Assembly: GCF_000518245.1 (NCBI RefSeq)
Contig: NZ_KI912402.1
Span: 116,544 to 180,543, forward strand
DNA length: 64,000 nucleotides
From: Brachyspira alvinipulli ATCC 51933
GTDB lineage: Bacteria; Spirochaetota; Brachyspiria; Brachyspirales; Brachyspiraceae
Direction: 5' to 3'
Each line of letters begins with the position of its first letter. Position 1 is the first letter of the stretch. A model generated the notes under the pieces. It made no database searches. It saw only the letters and a program-made list of their open reading frames with translations, and had not been told where the DNA came from. Shown in pieces: positions 1-9,598 of this stretch. The translations under genes and the position numbers were made by a program.

Positions 1-1730
1 TTTATAATATCAGGTATTTCCTTCTTTATATATTTAATTTCTGCTTTTATACTTTCTTCTAAATTCTTAGGAGTAGTTTTTAATTCTTTATTATTTTTTA
101 TATCAAATACTTTTACAGAATAATCACTATTCAAAATCAATTTATAATCATCGTTAATAATTTTTTCACCTCTTGAATCAAATCCAAAATTTGAACTAAA
201 CTTCAATTCTAAATCATCAATATCAAGACCTATTTCTTTTGATATTTTATTATTTATTAAATAAAAAGCCTCTTCTTTCAATTCTGATTTTTTAGTTTTT
301 GAATATATATCATATAATAATTTAATACTGTATTGTGTTGTTTTTACTGATGATAAAATTATTAAGAGAAAATTAGAGTCTTTCTCTTTTTTATATATTT
401 CTCTTAAAGCTTCATCGCCTCCATACAAACTATAAACAATGGCAGAAGTTTCTTTATGAGTTTCTATATAAATATTTTTAGCAAAACTTAAAAAACTTTC
501 TTTGTCAAGTAAATCTATTATAGAATTAATCTCAAGCAAATAATAAATATCTCTTTTTAACTCTAAATATTTTAAGTATATATATTTTATAACTTTTATA
601 TCAACTATTCTTGATTTATCTTTTATTAACACATTACAATTTTCTATATAGGAAACTTTCTTCTCATCTTTTTTACTTAATTTAATAGTTTCTTCATATT
701 TTTCAATACTGTCAAATATTTCATAATCAACAACTTCTTTCAAATCATCATAATAAATATTTTCTAATTTTCTTTTAGCGAATTGAACTTTTTTATTTTT
801 TATTTCTGAAGATATTTTATGAATATCTTTTATATTTTCTTCTATTTTTTTAATTATAATTTTATTATCATTATAAAAAGCATATAAATATAAAATCCAT
901 TTCAAACTTAATTTATCTATATTTTTAGAAATAACATCAGACCAATCATCTAAATACTCAAGAGATTCAATATTCCAATCCTCTAAAGAATCATAATACT
1001 GAAAACCGCTTTTTGAAAACATTTCACTCATATCTACAACTTTATTAACTTTCCAATTATTCAAAGGCTGATTAAAATTTTTGGCATCATAAAACATACC
1101 ATGCATATTCTCAACATTAGAAGTATTCCAACTATTTAAATCTTGATTAAAATTTATGCATCCATTAAACATTAACTGCATAGTTTTTACATTTGAAGTA
1201 TTCCATTTATCAAGAGGCTGATTAAAATTCCTTGCTTGCGAAAACATACCATTCATATTTTCAACATTAGAAGTGTCCCAATTATTTAAATCCTGATTGA
1301 AATTTAAAGCCATATTAAACATTGCTCTCATATCAAAAACATTACAAGTATTCCATTTATTAAGAGGCATATTAAAACTTTCAGCTCCAGCAAACATAGC
1401 ACCCATATCCTTTACATTGGAAACATTCCAATCATTAATAGGCTGATTAAAATCAAGGCATCTTAAAAACATACCTCCCATATTTTCAACTTTAGATACA
1501 TTCCACTTTTCTATATTATGATTAAAATATACAGCATCGCTAAACATATTATGCATATCTTTAACATTTGAAGTATTCCATTTCTCAATACCTTTAAAAT
1601 CTTTCCTCAAACTTTCATGAAAAATATTGCTCATATCAGTGATTAAACTTGTATCAATGTCGCTTAAATATATATTTTCATCTTTCAATAATTCTTTTAA
1701 TTCATCTTTAGTTTGAGGTTTATATTTCAT
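1..1730 (-). CDS. BspA-like repeat protein with DUF4132-like C-terminus (partial)
   Basis: The frame is open from an ATG at 1728-1730 to the left edge, about 576 codons, and continues outside the window. After about 30 residues it has roughly nine copies of a 25-residue repeat of the type W(N/D)TSNV.(N/D)M..MF....FNQ.L, the BspA-like/DUF285 leucine-rich repeat, ending near residue 250. A long Lys/Glu-rich helical region follows. Near the visible end, the stretch around ISKEIGLDIDDLELK, then NFGFDSRGEK and a beta-like segment, resembles the core of DUF4132 proteins. DUF285 repeats are known from surface and lipoproteins, but no signal peptide is visible here, so a cytoplasmic location is more likely. 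An AGGAGC ribosome site precedes the ATG. It starts 20 bases after recF and may be cotranscribed with it. The repeat call is firm; the DUF4132 call is tentative. Confidence 0.8.
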   Translation of the reverse strand, partial: MKYKPQTKDELKELLKDENIYLSDIDTSLITDMSNIFHESLRKDFKGIEKWNTSNVKDMHNMFSDAVYFNHNIEKWNVSKVENMGGMFLRCLDFNQPINDWNVSNVKDMGAMFAGAESFNMPLNKWNTCNVFDMRAMFNMALNFNQDLNNWDTSNVENMNGMFSQARNFNQPLDKWNTSNVKTMQLMFNGCINFNQDLNSWNTSNVENMHGMFYDAKNFNQPLNNWKVNKVVDMSEMFSKSGFQYYDSLEDWNIESLEYLDDWSDVISKNIDKLSLKWILYLYAFYNDNKIIIKKIEENIKDIHKISSEIKNKKVQFAKRKLENIYYDDLKEVVDYEIFDSIEKYEETIKLSKKDEKKVSYIENCNVLIKDKSRIVDIKVIKYIYLKYLELKRDIYYLLEINSIIDLLDKESFLSFAKNIYIETHKETSAIVYSLYGGDEALREIYKKEKDSNFLLIILSSVKTTQYSIKLLYDIYSKTKKSELKEEAFYLINNKISKEIGLDIDDLELKFSSNFGFDSRGEKIINDDYKLILNSDYSVKVFDIKNNKELKTTPKNLEESIKAEIKYIKKEIPDII

Positions 1731-1750
1731 TTTTAGCTCCTCTATAATTT

Positions 1751-2818
1751 TTATATCTTTATATTTGGTATATCAAATACTTTTCCGTTTTCAAAGTTTT
1801 TTACTTTTTCTTTTTCTGTAACAGTTATAAATACCTGTCCTAATGTTTTTATATATTCAAGTATATTATCGCGTCTTATATTATCAAGTTCAAGCATAGC
1901 ATCATCAATCAATAGAATAGGGGATTTTTTTCTGTATTCTGATAATATTTTTTCGCTTGCCAATTTCATTATAAGAGTAAACATTCTCTTTTCGCCTTGA
2001 GATGAGAATTTTTTTGATAATGAATCTTTATAAAAGAATTGATACTCTGCTCTATGTATTCCGAAATATGTTGTACGCATTCTGATTTGTTCTTGCAATG
2101 TAGTTTCAAGTTTTTTAATATATTCATTTTCATTTAAAATATCTTCTATACTAGATTGATATTTTATTGCATAAGGGTTTTCATTGTTAAAAATATTTTT
2201 ATAAATTTCATTCATCTTTTCTTCTAAAAGCTGAGAATATTTTTTATTTTCATTAGCTATATAAAGAGAAAGTTTTGCTATGTCGCTATTATAAATATAA
2301 GCTTCATTAGGTTTTGTATTAAGGCAAATATTTCTCATTTTAAGAAGTTTATTATATTTTATCAAGGCAATTAAATATTCTGATGATATTGTTGATATCA
2401 GCATATTAAAATAATCGCGTCTTAATTTAGGCTCATCAGTTACCAACTCCGTATCATTTGGAAGAAATATAACATAAAGTATTCTTCCTATTAAATCTTT
2501 TCTTGAAGATACTTCTTTTTTATCAATGAATACTTTTTTGACTTTTTTTTGATAGGCTATTTCTATATTAGTATCATAATTAAGTTCATCTTCTCTGAAA
2601 ACACCTCTCAAAAAATAATTATCATTTCCATTTTTTACAAGTTCTCTATCAAGTCTAGTTCTGAATGATATACCGTTTCCAAGCATATATATTGCTTCTA
2701 GTATATTAGTTTTACCGCATCCGTTATGTCCATAGAGAACATTTATTTTATCAGAAAATTCAAATATATTTTCATTATAATTTCTGAAAGAACGCAATGT
2801 AAGTTCTTTGAGTATCAT
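1751..2818 (-). CDS. recF: DNA replication and repair protein RecF
   Basis: RecF is an ABC-type ATPase that helps load RecA at single-strand gaps. The 355-residue length is typical. The N-terminus has the RecF-type opening LTLRSFRNY and a Walker A motif GHNGCGKT at residues 30-37. The C-terminal half has the ABC signature region FSSQGEKR and a Walker B LLIDDAMLELD, where RecF usually has D(D/E)..SELD. In many bacteria recF sits beside dnaN and gyrB; here the visible neighbours are a BspA-like gene downstream and a zinc-finger gene upstream, so it is not in the classic dnaA-dnaN cluster. The start ATG at 2816-2818 gives the canonical RecF N-terminus. Confidence 0.95.
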   Translation of the reverse strand: MILKELTLRSFRNYNENIFEFSDKINVLYGHNGCGKTNILEAIYMLGNGISFRTRLDRELVKNGNDNYFLRGVFREDELNYDTNIEIAYQKKVKKVFIDKKEVSSRKDLIGRILYVIFLPNDTELVTDEPKLRRDYFNMLISTISSEYLIALIKYNKLLKMRNICLNTKPNEAYIYNSDIAKLSLYIANENKKYSQLLEEKMNEIYKNIFNNENPYAIKYQSSIEDILNENEYIKKLETTLQEQIRMRTTYFGIHRAEYQFFYKDSLSKKFSSQGEKRMFTLIMKLASEKILSEYRKKSPILLIDDAMLELDNIRRDNILEYIKTLGQVFITVTEKEKVKNFENGKVFDIPNIKI

Positions 2819-3161
2819 TTATCAGCCTTTAAAATATAGTGAAAAGTATTATATATTAAAAATATTAAAAATAGAAGTTTTTTGATATTAAAATTATATG
2901 TCTATTGTTTTATTTATAGGTGATAACGATATTAAAAAATTATTTATAAGATTGTTTTAATAAATATAAAAAGTGCCTGATTAAAATCTTTAACCAAGCA
3001 CTTTAATTTCAATTAATGTTATTTATTAAATTCATCAGATGTGGCATTAATTATATCTATTATTTTTGCTGTCATATTTTCAGGAGTTTTTTATTTAATC
3101 GATAAATAAAGCATGTGCATAATAAAATCAATTACTATGCACAAAATAAAAACTGTTTGCT
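2819..3161. other. Intergenic region, possible gene remnant
   Basis: No complete gene is visible in these 343 bases. On the minus strand, 3019-3090 reads as 23 sense codons (KTPENMTAKIIDIINATSDE..) bounded by stops. It looks like the C-terminus of a lost gene and is followed by a terminator-like hairpin. I cannot identify the parent gene. Confidence 0.35.
2970..3004 (-). terminator. Rho-independent terminator (minus strand)
   Basis: Imperfect inverted repeat with arms AAAGTGC and GCACTTT extended inward with two mismatches. Read on the minus strand, the hairpin is followed by a short T-run. It would end transcription coming from the zinc-finger gene at 3162-3416. Confidence 0.6.
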
Positions 3162-3416
3162 TTATAAAGCAGGTAAATGTCTTCCTTTGTTAGGACCATT
3201 TGGATGTCTGATACAATTATTGTTTGTTAAAGCTGATATTGAATTAGCTTTTGTTCCGCAATATTTACAAAAATATTCTGATTTTTCATCTCCTTCATAA
3301 AGTTTGTGTCTCCCTTTATTAGGACCATTTGGGTGTCTGATACAATTATTGTTTGTTAAAGCTGATATTGAATTTGCTTTTGTTCCGCAGTATTCACAGT
3401 AAAAATTTTGAGCCAT
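3162..3416 (-). CDS. Small tandem zinc-finger-like protein
   Basis: 84 residues made of two nearly identical units of about 43 residues. Each has CxxCGTKANSISALT then NNNCIRHPNGPNKGRH, giving Cys2, one Cys and two His as possible zinc ligands. Similar short bacterial proteins with a C..C...S.SALT...C..HP.G..KG.H.LYEG pattern are known to me; their function is unsettled. The first unit ends in HKLYEG, but the second ends abruptly as HLPAL, so the C-terminus is probably truncated. An AGGAGG-like site (complement of cctcct at 3423-3428) precedes the ATG. The gene stands alone, with a possible promoter at 3451-3478 and a terminator-like hairpin downstream. Confidence 0.75.
   Translation of the reverse strand: MAQNFYCEYCGTKANSISALTNNNCIRHPNGPNKGRHKLYEGDEKSEYFCKYCGTKANSISALTNNNCIRHPNGPNKGRHLPAL
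3184..3398 (-). repeat. In-gene tandem duplication, 129-base period
   Basis: Two copies of about 86 bases, starting near 3184 and 3313, differ at only a few positions and are offset by 129 bases (43 codons). They encode the two zinc-finger units. The nucleotide-level similarity suggests a recent duplication or ongoing conversion. Confidence 0.8.
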
Positions 3417-3450
3417 ATAAAGCCTCCTGTATTTAATATTTATTTTATGA

Positions 3451-3478
3451 TTATTAACATAGCATATTACTATGACAA
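3451..3478 (-). promoter_or_regulatory. Possible promoter for the zinc-finger gene
   Basis: On the minus strand TTGTCA (complement of 3473-3478) is separated by 16 bases from TAATAA (complement of 3451-3456). The -35 overlaps a 13-base inverted repeat GACAAAAATTGTC at 3474-3486 that could be an operator. The -10 match is weak. Confidence 0.4.
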
Positions 3479-3623
3479 AAATTGTCGCATAATTTTATTA
3501 AAATAAAAAAGTTATAAAAAATTAAAAAAAATTCTATTTTTTTATTTATATACAAAAAAGTGTCAAAATTTGTCATGTCCATAAATTATAATTAAATTAA
3601 AAATTTAAAAAGGATATAATCTT

Positions 3624-4787
3624 ATGGAAGAATTAAACAGACAAAATAAAAAATATATTATACAAGATAAAAACGATTACTATTATAGCAAACATTCATT
3701 AAATTATTTTTTAGAAGAACTTGATAAACTTATAAAGAAAAATAATATAGAAATAGAAGAAGCAGATAAACTCATAATAAATGATCATCATAATTGTTCA
3801 GTATATACTTTTATAAGAGTATTAGAAAAATATTTAATAAGAATTAACTTTGAACAGTTTGTGCATCCAGACCCGGAAATACAAAAAGACTTATTGGGCT
3901 GGGATTATAAATGTTTATTAGAAAAGGATAAATTTCCAGAGATTTATGAAGAGTATCATAATGATAAATTTCCTATACTAGATGATGAGTTTTCAGAATT
4001 GCATGTGTATGTAGAAGATGATGGAATGTATGAACTATTAATTCCTTCTTGGCATTATGAATATGATGACGGCGAGTGCAGAGATTTTATAGAAAAAGAA
4101 GATGAAGAAGATTATAAAGAAAATAAAAAAGATAAAAAAGAAATGATTTCTGAAAAGTATAGAAAGAATGGATCAATATATTTTGAAACTAAAGAATTAG
4201 TTGATGAGTTTTTTGAAAGCGGGGAAGTTGATTCAAGAACTTGGTTTATGGAATGGGAAAGTGAAAATGAGAATGAAGCAATGAATTATTTTGAAGAAAG
4301 ATATGACAAACATTGGGAAGAAGAATACCAAAGAAAATTAGATAAATACAATATCACAGATGATGATGACCATATGAAAAGTTATATTATATACGACAAA
4401 GAAGATATTGATTATTATTTTGAAAATAGAGATTTATTTTCATTTCCATTTTTTATAACAGGATACAATGAATTATTTGAGCATTTTTATAAAAAGCTTA
4501 TGAAAGACAGGGAAGAAGTTAATAATTCTATAAATGATGATATAAAAGAGAAATGCGACAAACTATTATATGATTATATTTTGGGTTATAGTCCTAATCA
4601 TAGATTTGCTCCTAATAAAGCCCTTTATGTATTAAAAGAATATATAAAAGAAAATTACAAAGATAATTCCAAAGAGTATATTGATTTAGCTTTAAGATAC
4701 ATTATGAATTATACAAGACATTTAGACAGGGATAAACTTATAGAAAGATATTTCAAAGGTGATAAGAGATTTTTATATAAGCTGTAA
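3624..4787 (+). CDS. Acidic hypothetical protein
   Basis: 387 residues, not recognised. The protein is rich in Asp, Glu, Lys and Tyr with no signal peptide or membrane segment, so it is probably cytoplasmic. Very acidic and charged stretches lie around residues 150-200 (DGECRDFIEKEDEEDYKENK). The ATG at 3624 follows an AAAAGGAT ribosome site. It is on the same strand as the TPR gene at 4883, 95 bases upstream of it, so the two may be cotranscribed. No family assignment is offered. Confidence 0.7.
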   Translation: MEELNRQNKKYIIQDKNDYYYSKHSLNYFLEELDKLIKKNNIEIEEADKLIINDHHNCSVYTFIRVLEKYLIRINFEQFVHPDPEIQKDLLGWDYKCLLEKDKFPEIYEEYHNDKFPILDDEFSELHVYVEDDGMYELLIPSWHYEYDDGECRDFIEKEDEEDYKENKKDKKEMISEKYRKNGSIYFETKELVDEFFESGEVDSRTWFMEWESENENEAMNYFEERYDKHWEEEYQRKLDKYNITDDDDHMKSYIIYDKEDIDYYFENRDLFSFPFFITGYNELFEHFYKKLMKDREEVNNSINDDIKEKCDKLLYDYILGYSPNHRFAPNKALYVLKEYIKENYKDNSKEYIDLALRYIMNYTRHLDRDKLIERYFKGDKRFLYKL

Positions 4788-4882
4788 TTATTTATACTGA
4801 TTTATTATTAAAAAACCTCCCGTGAAGCCGTTTTTTGTACCTCTATATAATTAAAAAATAATAAAAATATAGGAGCTACACT

Positions 4883-7030
4883 ATGAAAAAATCATACACT
4901 TTAGAAGAAATTGAAAATATAATAAACAAAGAGTTTTCTTATGAACTTGATGAAACTGATTCAACTGAAGCAGATAACAAGTTAGATAATAATGGAAATG
5001 ATGAAGATTATCAAAACAATAATGATAATAATAATGAAAATATAATTGATCAAGTTATAGAAGTATTAAAAGAGTATATTAAAAAAGATAAAAATAATAC
5101 AAAAGCTTTAACTCTATTAGGAAGGGCATATTATTCTAATAGAAATAATAAAAAAGCAGAAAAGCAGTTTAGAAAAGTTTTGTTAATAAATCCTAATGAT
5201 GATAAAGCATTATACTATAAGGCAGCCAATTATATATATGATTTTAGAAGAAATGAAAACTATAATGAAGCATTAAAACTTATTAAAAAAGCTGTAGAAT
5301 TAAATGAAAATGATTCAGCATATTGGTATATTTTTGGATATATTAATTATAAAAATGAAAATTATTATGCGGCAATAGAGTATGCTGAAAAAGCAGTTAA
5401 GTTAAATAAAAGTTATGTTTTTGATTATGATAATTATTTAGAATATTATCTTACTGTGATAGGAGAATCATATTTTAAATTGGGTAAATATGATGAAGCA
5501 ATAGAAGTGTTTAAAGAAATAATAAAACTTCCTCGTCATGATCAAAGCGATTTTATGTATTTAGGATTATCATATTTTGCGAAAAAAGAATATGATAAGG
5601 CAATAGAAAATTATGAGAAGGTATTAGAAATTGATCCTTCTTGTGATTATATCGAAAATACTAGTGCAATAAATGCATTAGCTAAATCTTATATGGCTTT
5701 AGGAGAATATCAGAAAGGTATTGATGCATACAAAGAATATATTAAAAAATATGAGTGGCGTTCGATAAGAGATCTATATAATAAAGATATTGAAGACTAT
5801 AAATATTTGATAGAAGCATTTAATCAGCTTATAGAGGAAGAGCCTAATAATTTTAAATATTATGATGGATTAGAAACTATATATTCTTTTGATTTGCATA
5901 TATGTGATAAAGCAGCTAATGTACTTGAAAAATATTTACTGAATAATACTGATAAAATTAATGATAGTATTTATAGAACTCTAGCTTCTTTATATAATAG
6001 TATTTATAAATATGATAAAGCTATTGAAATGTGTAATAAATTTATGGATATTAATGATTTTGATAGTTATTATTATTCTCTTTTAGGACATATTTATCAA
6101 GAAATTAAAAATTATGATAAGGCTTTGGAGATGTACGAAAAATATGTGAATTATATGTTTGAAAACAAAGATAAAGGCAATGCAAATATTTATAGTAATA
6201 TAATAAAATTATTAGATTTGTATGATAAACTTTTAAAACATGATAAAAAATATTTGCTTATTGATAAAGCTGTTAATTATTATATTAATAAGAATGATTA
6301 TAAAGGATTATATAATTTATATTTGCATATAGGCGAAAAATATAAGGCTATTGAATATTATCAAAAATACATAAATTTAGATGATAATAAAAAATATGGG
6401 TATGATTTTACAGCTATTGCAGAGATTTATGAAAGTTTGGGAGAAAAGGAAAATGCAGAAGAATATTATAAAAAAGCAATAGAGATTTATGAAAATGAAA
6501 AAGATAAAAATTCTTGGGATTTAGAGAGTATAGGAGATTTATATAATTCTATAGGCAATAAAAACAAAGCTATTGAAACATATAAAAAAGCTATAAAAGT
6601 TGAAATAAAAAGTGCTAGTTGTATGTTCAGAAGAGAAAACAGATGGGAGAGAAAGGAATTTAAAGGTTATTATTCAAAGGAAATAGGCGATTTATATATG
6701 AAAATAGATAATAAAAATAAGGCATTAAAGTGCTATAAACATGCTGTTTCATTAGAACCTAATCGCGAAGAGTATTATATATCAATTGCAGAAGTTTATA
6801 ATGATTTTAATGAAAAAGAGTTAGCAAAAAAATATTATAAAAAGGCTATTGATATTCATAAAAAATATCTTGAAACGCATTCATACAGATGTGATATTAT
6901 AAAACGTATTGCTGAATTATATTTAAAAATTGATGATAAAGAAAATGCCAAAGAATGTTACAAAAAAGTTTTGGAAATTAATATTTATGATGATGAAGCT
7001 AAAGAGTATTTAGAAAAATTGAATATATAA
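4883..7030 (+). CDS. Large TPR-repeat protein
   Basis: 715 residues. After an acidic, Asn-rich linker at about residues 20-55, almost the whole chain is tetratricopeptide repeats of the form A..YY..G....A...Y.KA(I/L)E..P. About fifteen units can be picked out. There is no signal peptide, so it is probably a cytoplasmic scaffold. An AGGAGC ribosome site precedes the ATG. TPR proteins mediate protein-protein contacts; the partner cannot be read from the sequence. A similar protein is encoded at 34873-36864. Confidence 0.85.
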   Translation: MKKSYTLEEIENIINKEFSYELDETDSTEADNKLDNNGNDEDYQNNNDNNNENIIDQVIEVLKEYIKKDKNNTKALTLLGRAYYSNRNNKKAEKQFRKVLLINPNDDKALYYKAANYIYDFRRNENYNEALKLIKKAVELNENDSAYWYIFGYINYKNENYYAAIEYAEKAVKLNKSYVFDYDNYLEYYLTVIGESYFKLGKYDEAIEVFKEIIKLPRHDQSDFMYLGLSYFAKKEYDKAIENYEKVLEIDPSCDYIENTSAINALAKSYMALGEYQKGIDAYKEYIKKYEWRSIRDLYNKDIEDYKYLIEAFNQLIEEEPNNFKYYDGLETIYSFDLHICDKAANVLEKYLLNNTDKINDSIYRTLASLYNSIYKYDKAIEMCNKFMDINDFDSYYYSLLGHIYQEIKNYDKALEMYEKYVNYMFENKDKGNANIYSNIIKLLDLYDKLLKHDKKYLLIDKAVNYYINKNDYKGLYNLYLHIGEKYKAIEYYQKYINLDDNKKYGYDFTAIAEIYESLGEKENAEEYYKKAIEIYENEKDKNSWDLESIGDLYNSIGNKNKAIETYKKAIKVEIKSASCMFRRENRWERKEFKGYYSKEIGDLYMKIDNKNKALKCYKHAVSLEPNREEYYISIAEVYNDFNEKELAKKYYKKAIDIHKKYLETHSYRCDIIKRIAELYLKIDDKENAKECYKKVLEINIYDDEAKEYLEKLNI

Positions 7031-7422
7031 AATTTTTGATAATTATTGACGACGAAGTCCGCCTCTGGTATCGGCAGGCGATAACCTATATCCTAGACAA
7101 ACTCTGATACGCTTCGCGAAAGGCTACATTTTGGCTTAAATTTCATAAATTATCTTACATGCAAGATAATTTTAGTATGGTTTAGTACTAATTCTATAAT
7201 TGCACTTTTTGCAACTTTTTGCGGCGGGAAAAAGTTGAATAAAAAACGACAAACTTAAGAATTTTTAGTATATACAAAAAGTTAATAATTAAATTCTTAT
7301 TAATATTTATAAGATAGTTCATACTAAAATAATTTTTTAAGTTTTAATCAAACATTATTAAAAAATATTTTGACAAAATCTAATCCTTTAATTATACTTA
7401 ACTAAGTAAATAAAATAAAGTA
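7031..7422. repeat. Intergenic mosaic repeat island 1
   Basis: No gene here. About 7050-7125 holds a relatively GC-rich module (gacgaagtccgcctc, then cctatatcctagacaaac, then gatacgcttcgcgaa) that matches, inverted, the island at 53240-53310. About 7201-7250 holds a second module (gcactttttgcaacttt, then gcgggaaaaagttga) shared in direct orientation with 32470-32518. The island ends with AACTTAAGAATTTTTAGTATATAC at its right side, the inverse of the edge motif seen in the other two islands. The extra GC against the AT-rich background makes these modules stand out. Confidence 0.75.
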
Positions 7423-7434
7423 TTGGATTTTATT

Positions 7435-9054
7435 ATGGATTTTTATGATAATAGTTATCTCTCTAAAAGAAATGTAGTTTTTGGAAAAAATATAGTTTCT
7501 ACAAGTAATATACTAGCCTCTCAGGCTGGACTTGAAATATTAAAGAAAGGCGGAAATGCTATTGATGCGGCAATTGCAACTGCAGCTGCACTTACTGTTG
7601 TTGAGCCTACTTCAAACGGTTTGGGAGGCGATGCTTTTGCTATAATAAATTTTGAAAATAATTTATACGCTATCAATGGAAGCGGATTTTCTCCAAAGAA
7701 TTTGTATGTTGATAAAATATTATCGCTTAATCTTGATAAAATACCTACTTACGGACTTTTGCCTGTAACAGTTGGAGGAATACCAGCTGCTTGGGCAGCA
7801 CTTGTAAAAAAGTTCGGAAAATTAAAACTTATAGATGTGCTTGAACCTGCTATTAGATATGCCAAAGAAGGTTATGCCGTTCAGCCTCAAGTAGCACTCG
7901 ATTGGAAAGAATCTTATAATGTTTATTTGAATGAATCTGATAATTTAAAAAGAGAAGAGTTTAAATATTGGTTTAATACTTTTACTTTTAACGGCAGAAC
8001 TCCGGAACTTGGTGAAATAGTTACACTTCCATATCATGCTAAAACTTTGGAGGATATAGGAAACACAAATTCAGAATGTATTTATAGGGGAGAGTATGCT
8101 GAAAAGATAGATGCATTTATGAAAAAATATGGAGGATATTTATCTAAAGAAGATTTAAATGAATATTGTCCTGAATTTGTTACGCCTATAACAACTAATT
8201 ACAGAGGTTATGATATTTATGAAATTCCGCCTAACGGACATGGCATTACAGTGTTAATGGCTTTAAATATTTTATCTAATTTTGATTTGAAAAGTTTAAC
8301 TCCATTAGAAAGTACTCATTATAAAATAGAAGCATTAAAATTGGCATTCATAGATACAAAAAAATATGTTGCTGATATTTATCACATGAAAACTTCCATT
8401 GAAGAAATGCTTTCAAAAGAATATGCTAGAGAAAGAGCTTCTCTTATAAACAAAAATAAAGCATTAGAACCTATAAATCATATATTTTCATCAGGAGACA
8501 CTGTATATTTAGCAACAGCAGATAGTTATGGAAATATGGTTTCTTATATACAAAGTAATTACTGTGCATTCGGTTCTGGTATAGTAATTCCAGAAACAGG
8601 TATAGCATTGCAAAATAGAGGAGCTAATTTTTCATTGGATCCTAATTCAGATAATTTTATAGCCCCACATAAAAAGCCTTATCATACAATAATACCAGCA
8701 TTTATATGTAAAGACTCAAAACCTTATGCAGCTTTAGGTGTTATGGGGGCTTTTATGCAGCCTCAGGGACATTTACAGGTTATGAGTAATTTAATAGATC
8801 ATAATTTAAATCCGCAGGCCGCATTGGATAAACCTAGATGGCAATGGATAGGGGAGAAGAACATAGAATTGGAATACAATTTTGATGATGCATTATTTTC
8901 AGAGCTTTCATCTTTAGGTCATAATATAACCAAGAAAAATCATATAACTAATTTCGGATATTTCGGACGCGGACAAGTTATACTAAAGAATGATAATAAT
9001 GTTTACTTTGCAGGCTGTGATGGAAGAACTGATTCAGGTATTGCTGTTTATTAA
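7435..9054 (+). CDS. ggt: Gamma-glutamyltransferase family protein
   Basis: About 539 residues, the normal length for this Ntn-hydrolase family, which cleaves or transfers the gamma-glutamyl group of glutathione and related peptides. The N-terminal part has the GGNAIDAA and TSNGLGGDAF motifs. The likely self-cleavage and nucleophile threonine lies in SGDTVYLATAD, followed by NRGANFSLDP and PYHTIIPA. The C-terminal small subunit has the usual GVMGAFMQPQGHLQV. No signal peptide is visible, so it may act in the cytoplasm, unlike periplasmic E. coli Ggt. I chose the ATG at 7435, with a weak GGA upstream, over a TTG at 7423. The gene stands alone between a repeat island and thpR on the other strand. 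Substrate is not determined. Confidence 0.88.
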   Translation: MDFYDNSYLSKRNVVFGKNIVSTSNILASQAGLEILKKGGNAIDAAIATAAALTVVEPTSNGLGGDAFAIINFENNLYAINGSGFSPKNLYVDKILSLNLDKIPTYGLLPVTVGGIPAAWAALVKKFGKLKLIDVLEPAIRYAKEGYAVQPQVALDWKESYNVYLNESDNLKREEFKYWFNTFTFNGRTPELGEIVTLPYHAKTLEDIGNTNSECIYRGEYAEKIDAFMKKYGGYLSKEDLNEYCPEFVTPITTNYRGYDIYEIPPNGHGITVLMALNILSNFDLKSLTPLESTHYKIEALKLAFIDTKKYVADIYHMKTSIEEMLSKEYARERASLINKNKALEPINHIFSSGDTVYLATADSYGNMVSYIQSNYCAFGSGIVIPETGIALQNRGANFSLDPNSDNFIAPHKKPYHTIIPAFICKDSKPYAALGVMGAFMQPQGHLQVMSNLIDHNLNPQAALDKPRWQWIGEKNIELEYNFDDALFSELSSLGHNITKKNHITNFGYFGRGQVILKNDNNVYFAGCDGRTDSGIAVY

Positions 9055-9060
9055 CAAATA

Positions 9061-9594
9061 TTATGTTAATTTAATAGTGAAAATTTCTGTATAATTATAA
9101 AAATCGCTTGAATATAAAGTAATAGAACCAGCTGTAAAAGATAATGGAGTAAAATCTATTTTTTCGATATTTTCTTTTAATTTGTTATTATCATAAACTT
9201 TTTTTACCCTTGCTAATGTTAGATGCGATTTAAAATCTTTTTTGTCGTATTTAAGATTTTCTATATTATCTAAATTGCTTCTTAAAGTTTTAACATATTT
9301 TTCTAATTCTTCACTTACGGCTTTTACGAATATAACATTTATATCTTTGAATTTATTTGTGAAGTAGGAAATATTTTCAAAGTTTATATTAAATGGTGTA
9401 GGGGAGGAGTTTATCACTTCTCTTTTTATAAGCTCTATTTGTTCTTCTTTTATATTATCAAAAAATACTAATGTTATATGCATTTTATCTTTTGATACTT
9501 TTTTTAATTCTGCTATTTTTTCATTTACTCTAAGCATGTTAGAATACTTGTTTTTAATTTCTTCGTTTAAGTTTAATGCTAAAAATGCTCTCAT
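9061..9594 (-). CDS. thpR: RNA 2',3'-cyclic phosphodiesterase (2H family)
   Basis: 177 residues, typical of the ThpR/LigT 2H phosphoesterase family, which opens 2',3'-cyclic phosphates on RNA. It starts MRAFLALNL, the usual opening. The two catalytic HxT motifs are visible as HITLVFF near residue 40 and HLTLARV near residue 125. The start is five bases after the stop of the broken paralogue at 9599-10149, so it may be read with that tandem family. Cytoplasmic. Confidence 0.88.
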   Translation of the reverse strand: MRAFLALNLNEEIKNKYSNMLRVNEKIAELKKVSKDKMHITLVFFDNIKEEQIELIKREVINSSPTPFNINFENISYFTNKFKDINVIFVKAVSEELEKYVKTLRSNLDNIENLKYDKKDFKSHLTLARVKKVYDNNKLKENIEKIDFTPLSFTAGSITLYSSDFYNYTEIFTIKLT

Positions 9595-9598
9595 ATTA

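Noticed and set aside
3115-3300. 61-codon plus-strand frame over the zinc-finger gene
   Set aside because: It is the antisense shadow of the tandem zinc-finger repeats; it has no ribosome site.
4800-4845. Terminator-like AAAAAAC...GTTTTTT after the acidic protein gene
   Set aside because: The pairing is only A-T with a poor inner stem, so I do not call it a terminator.
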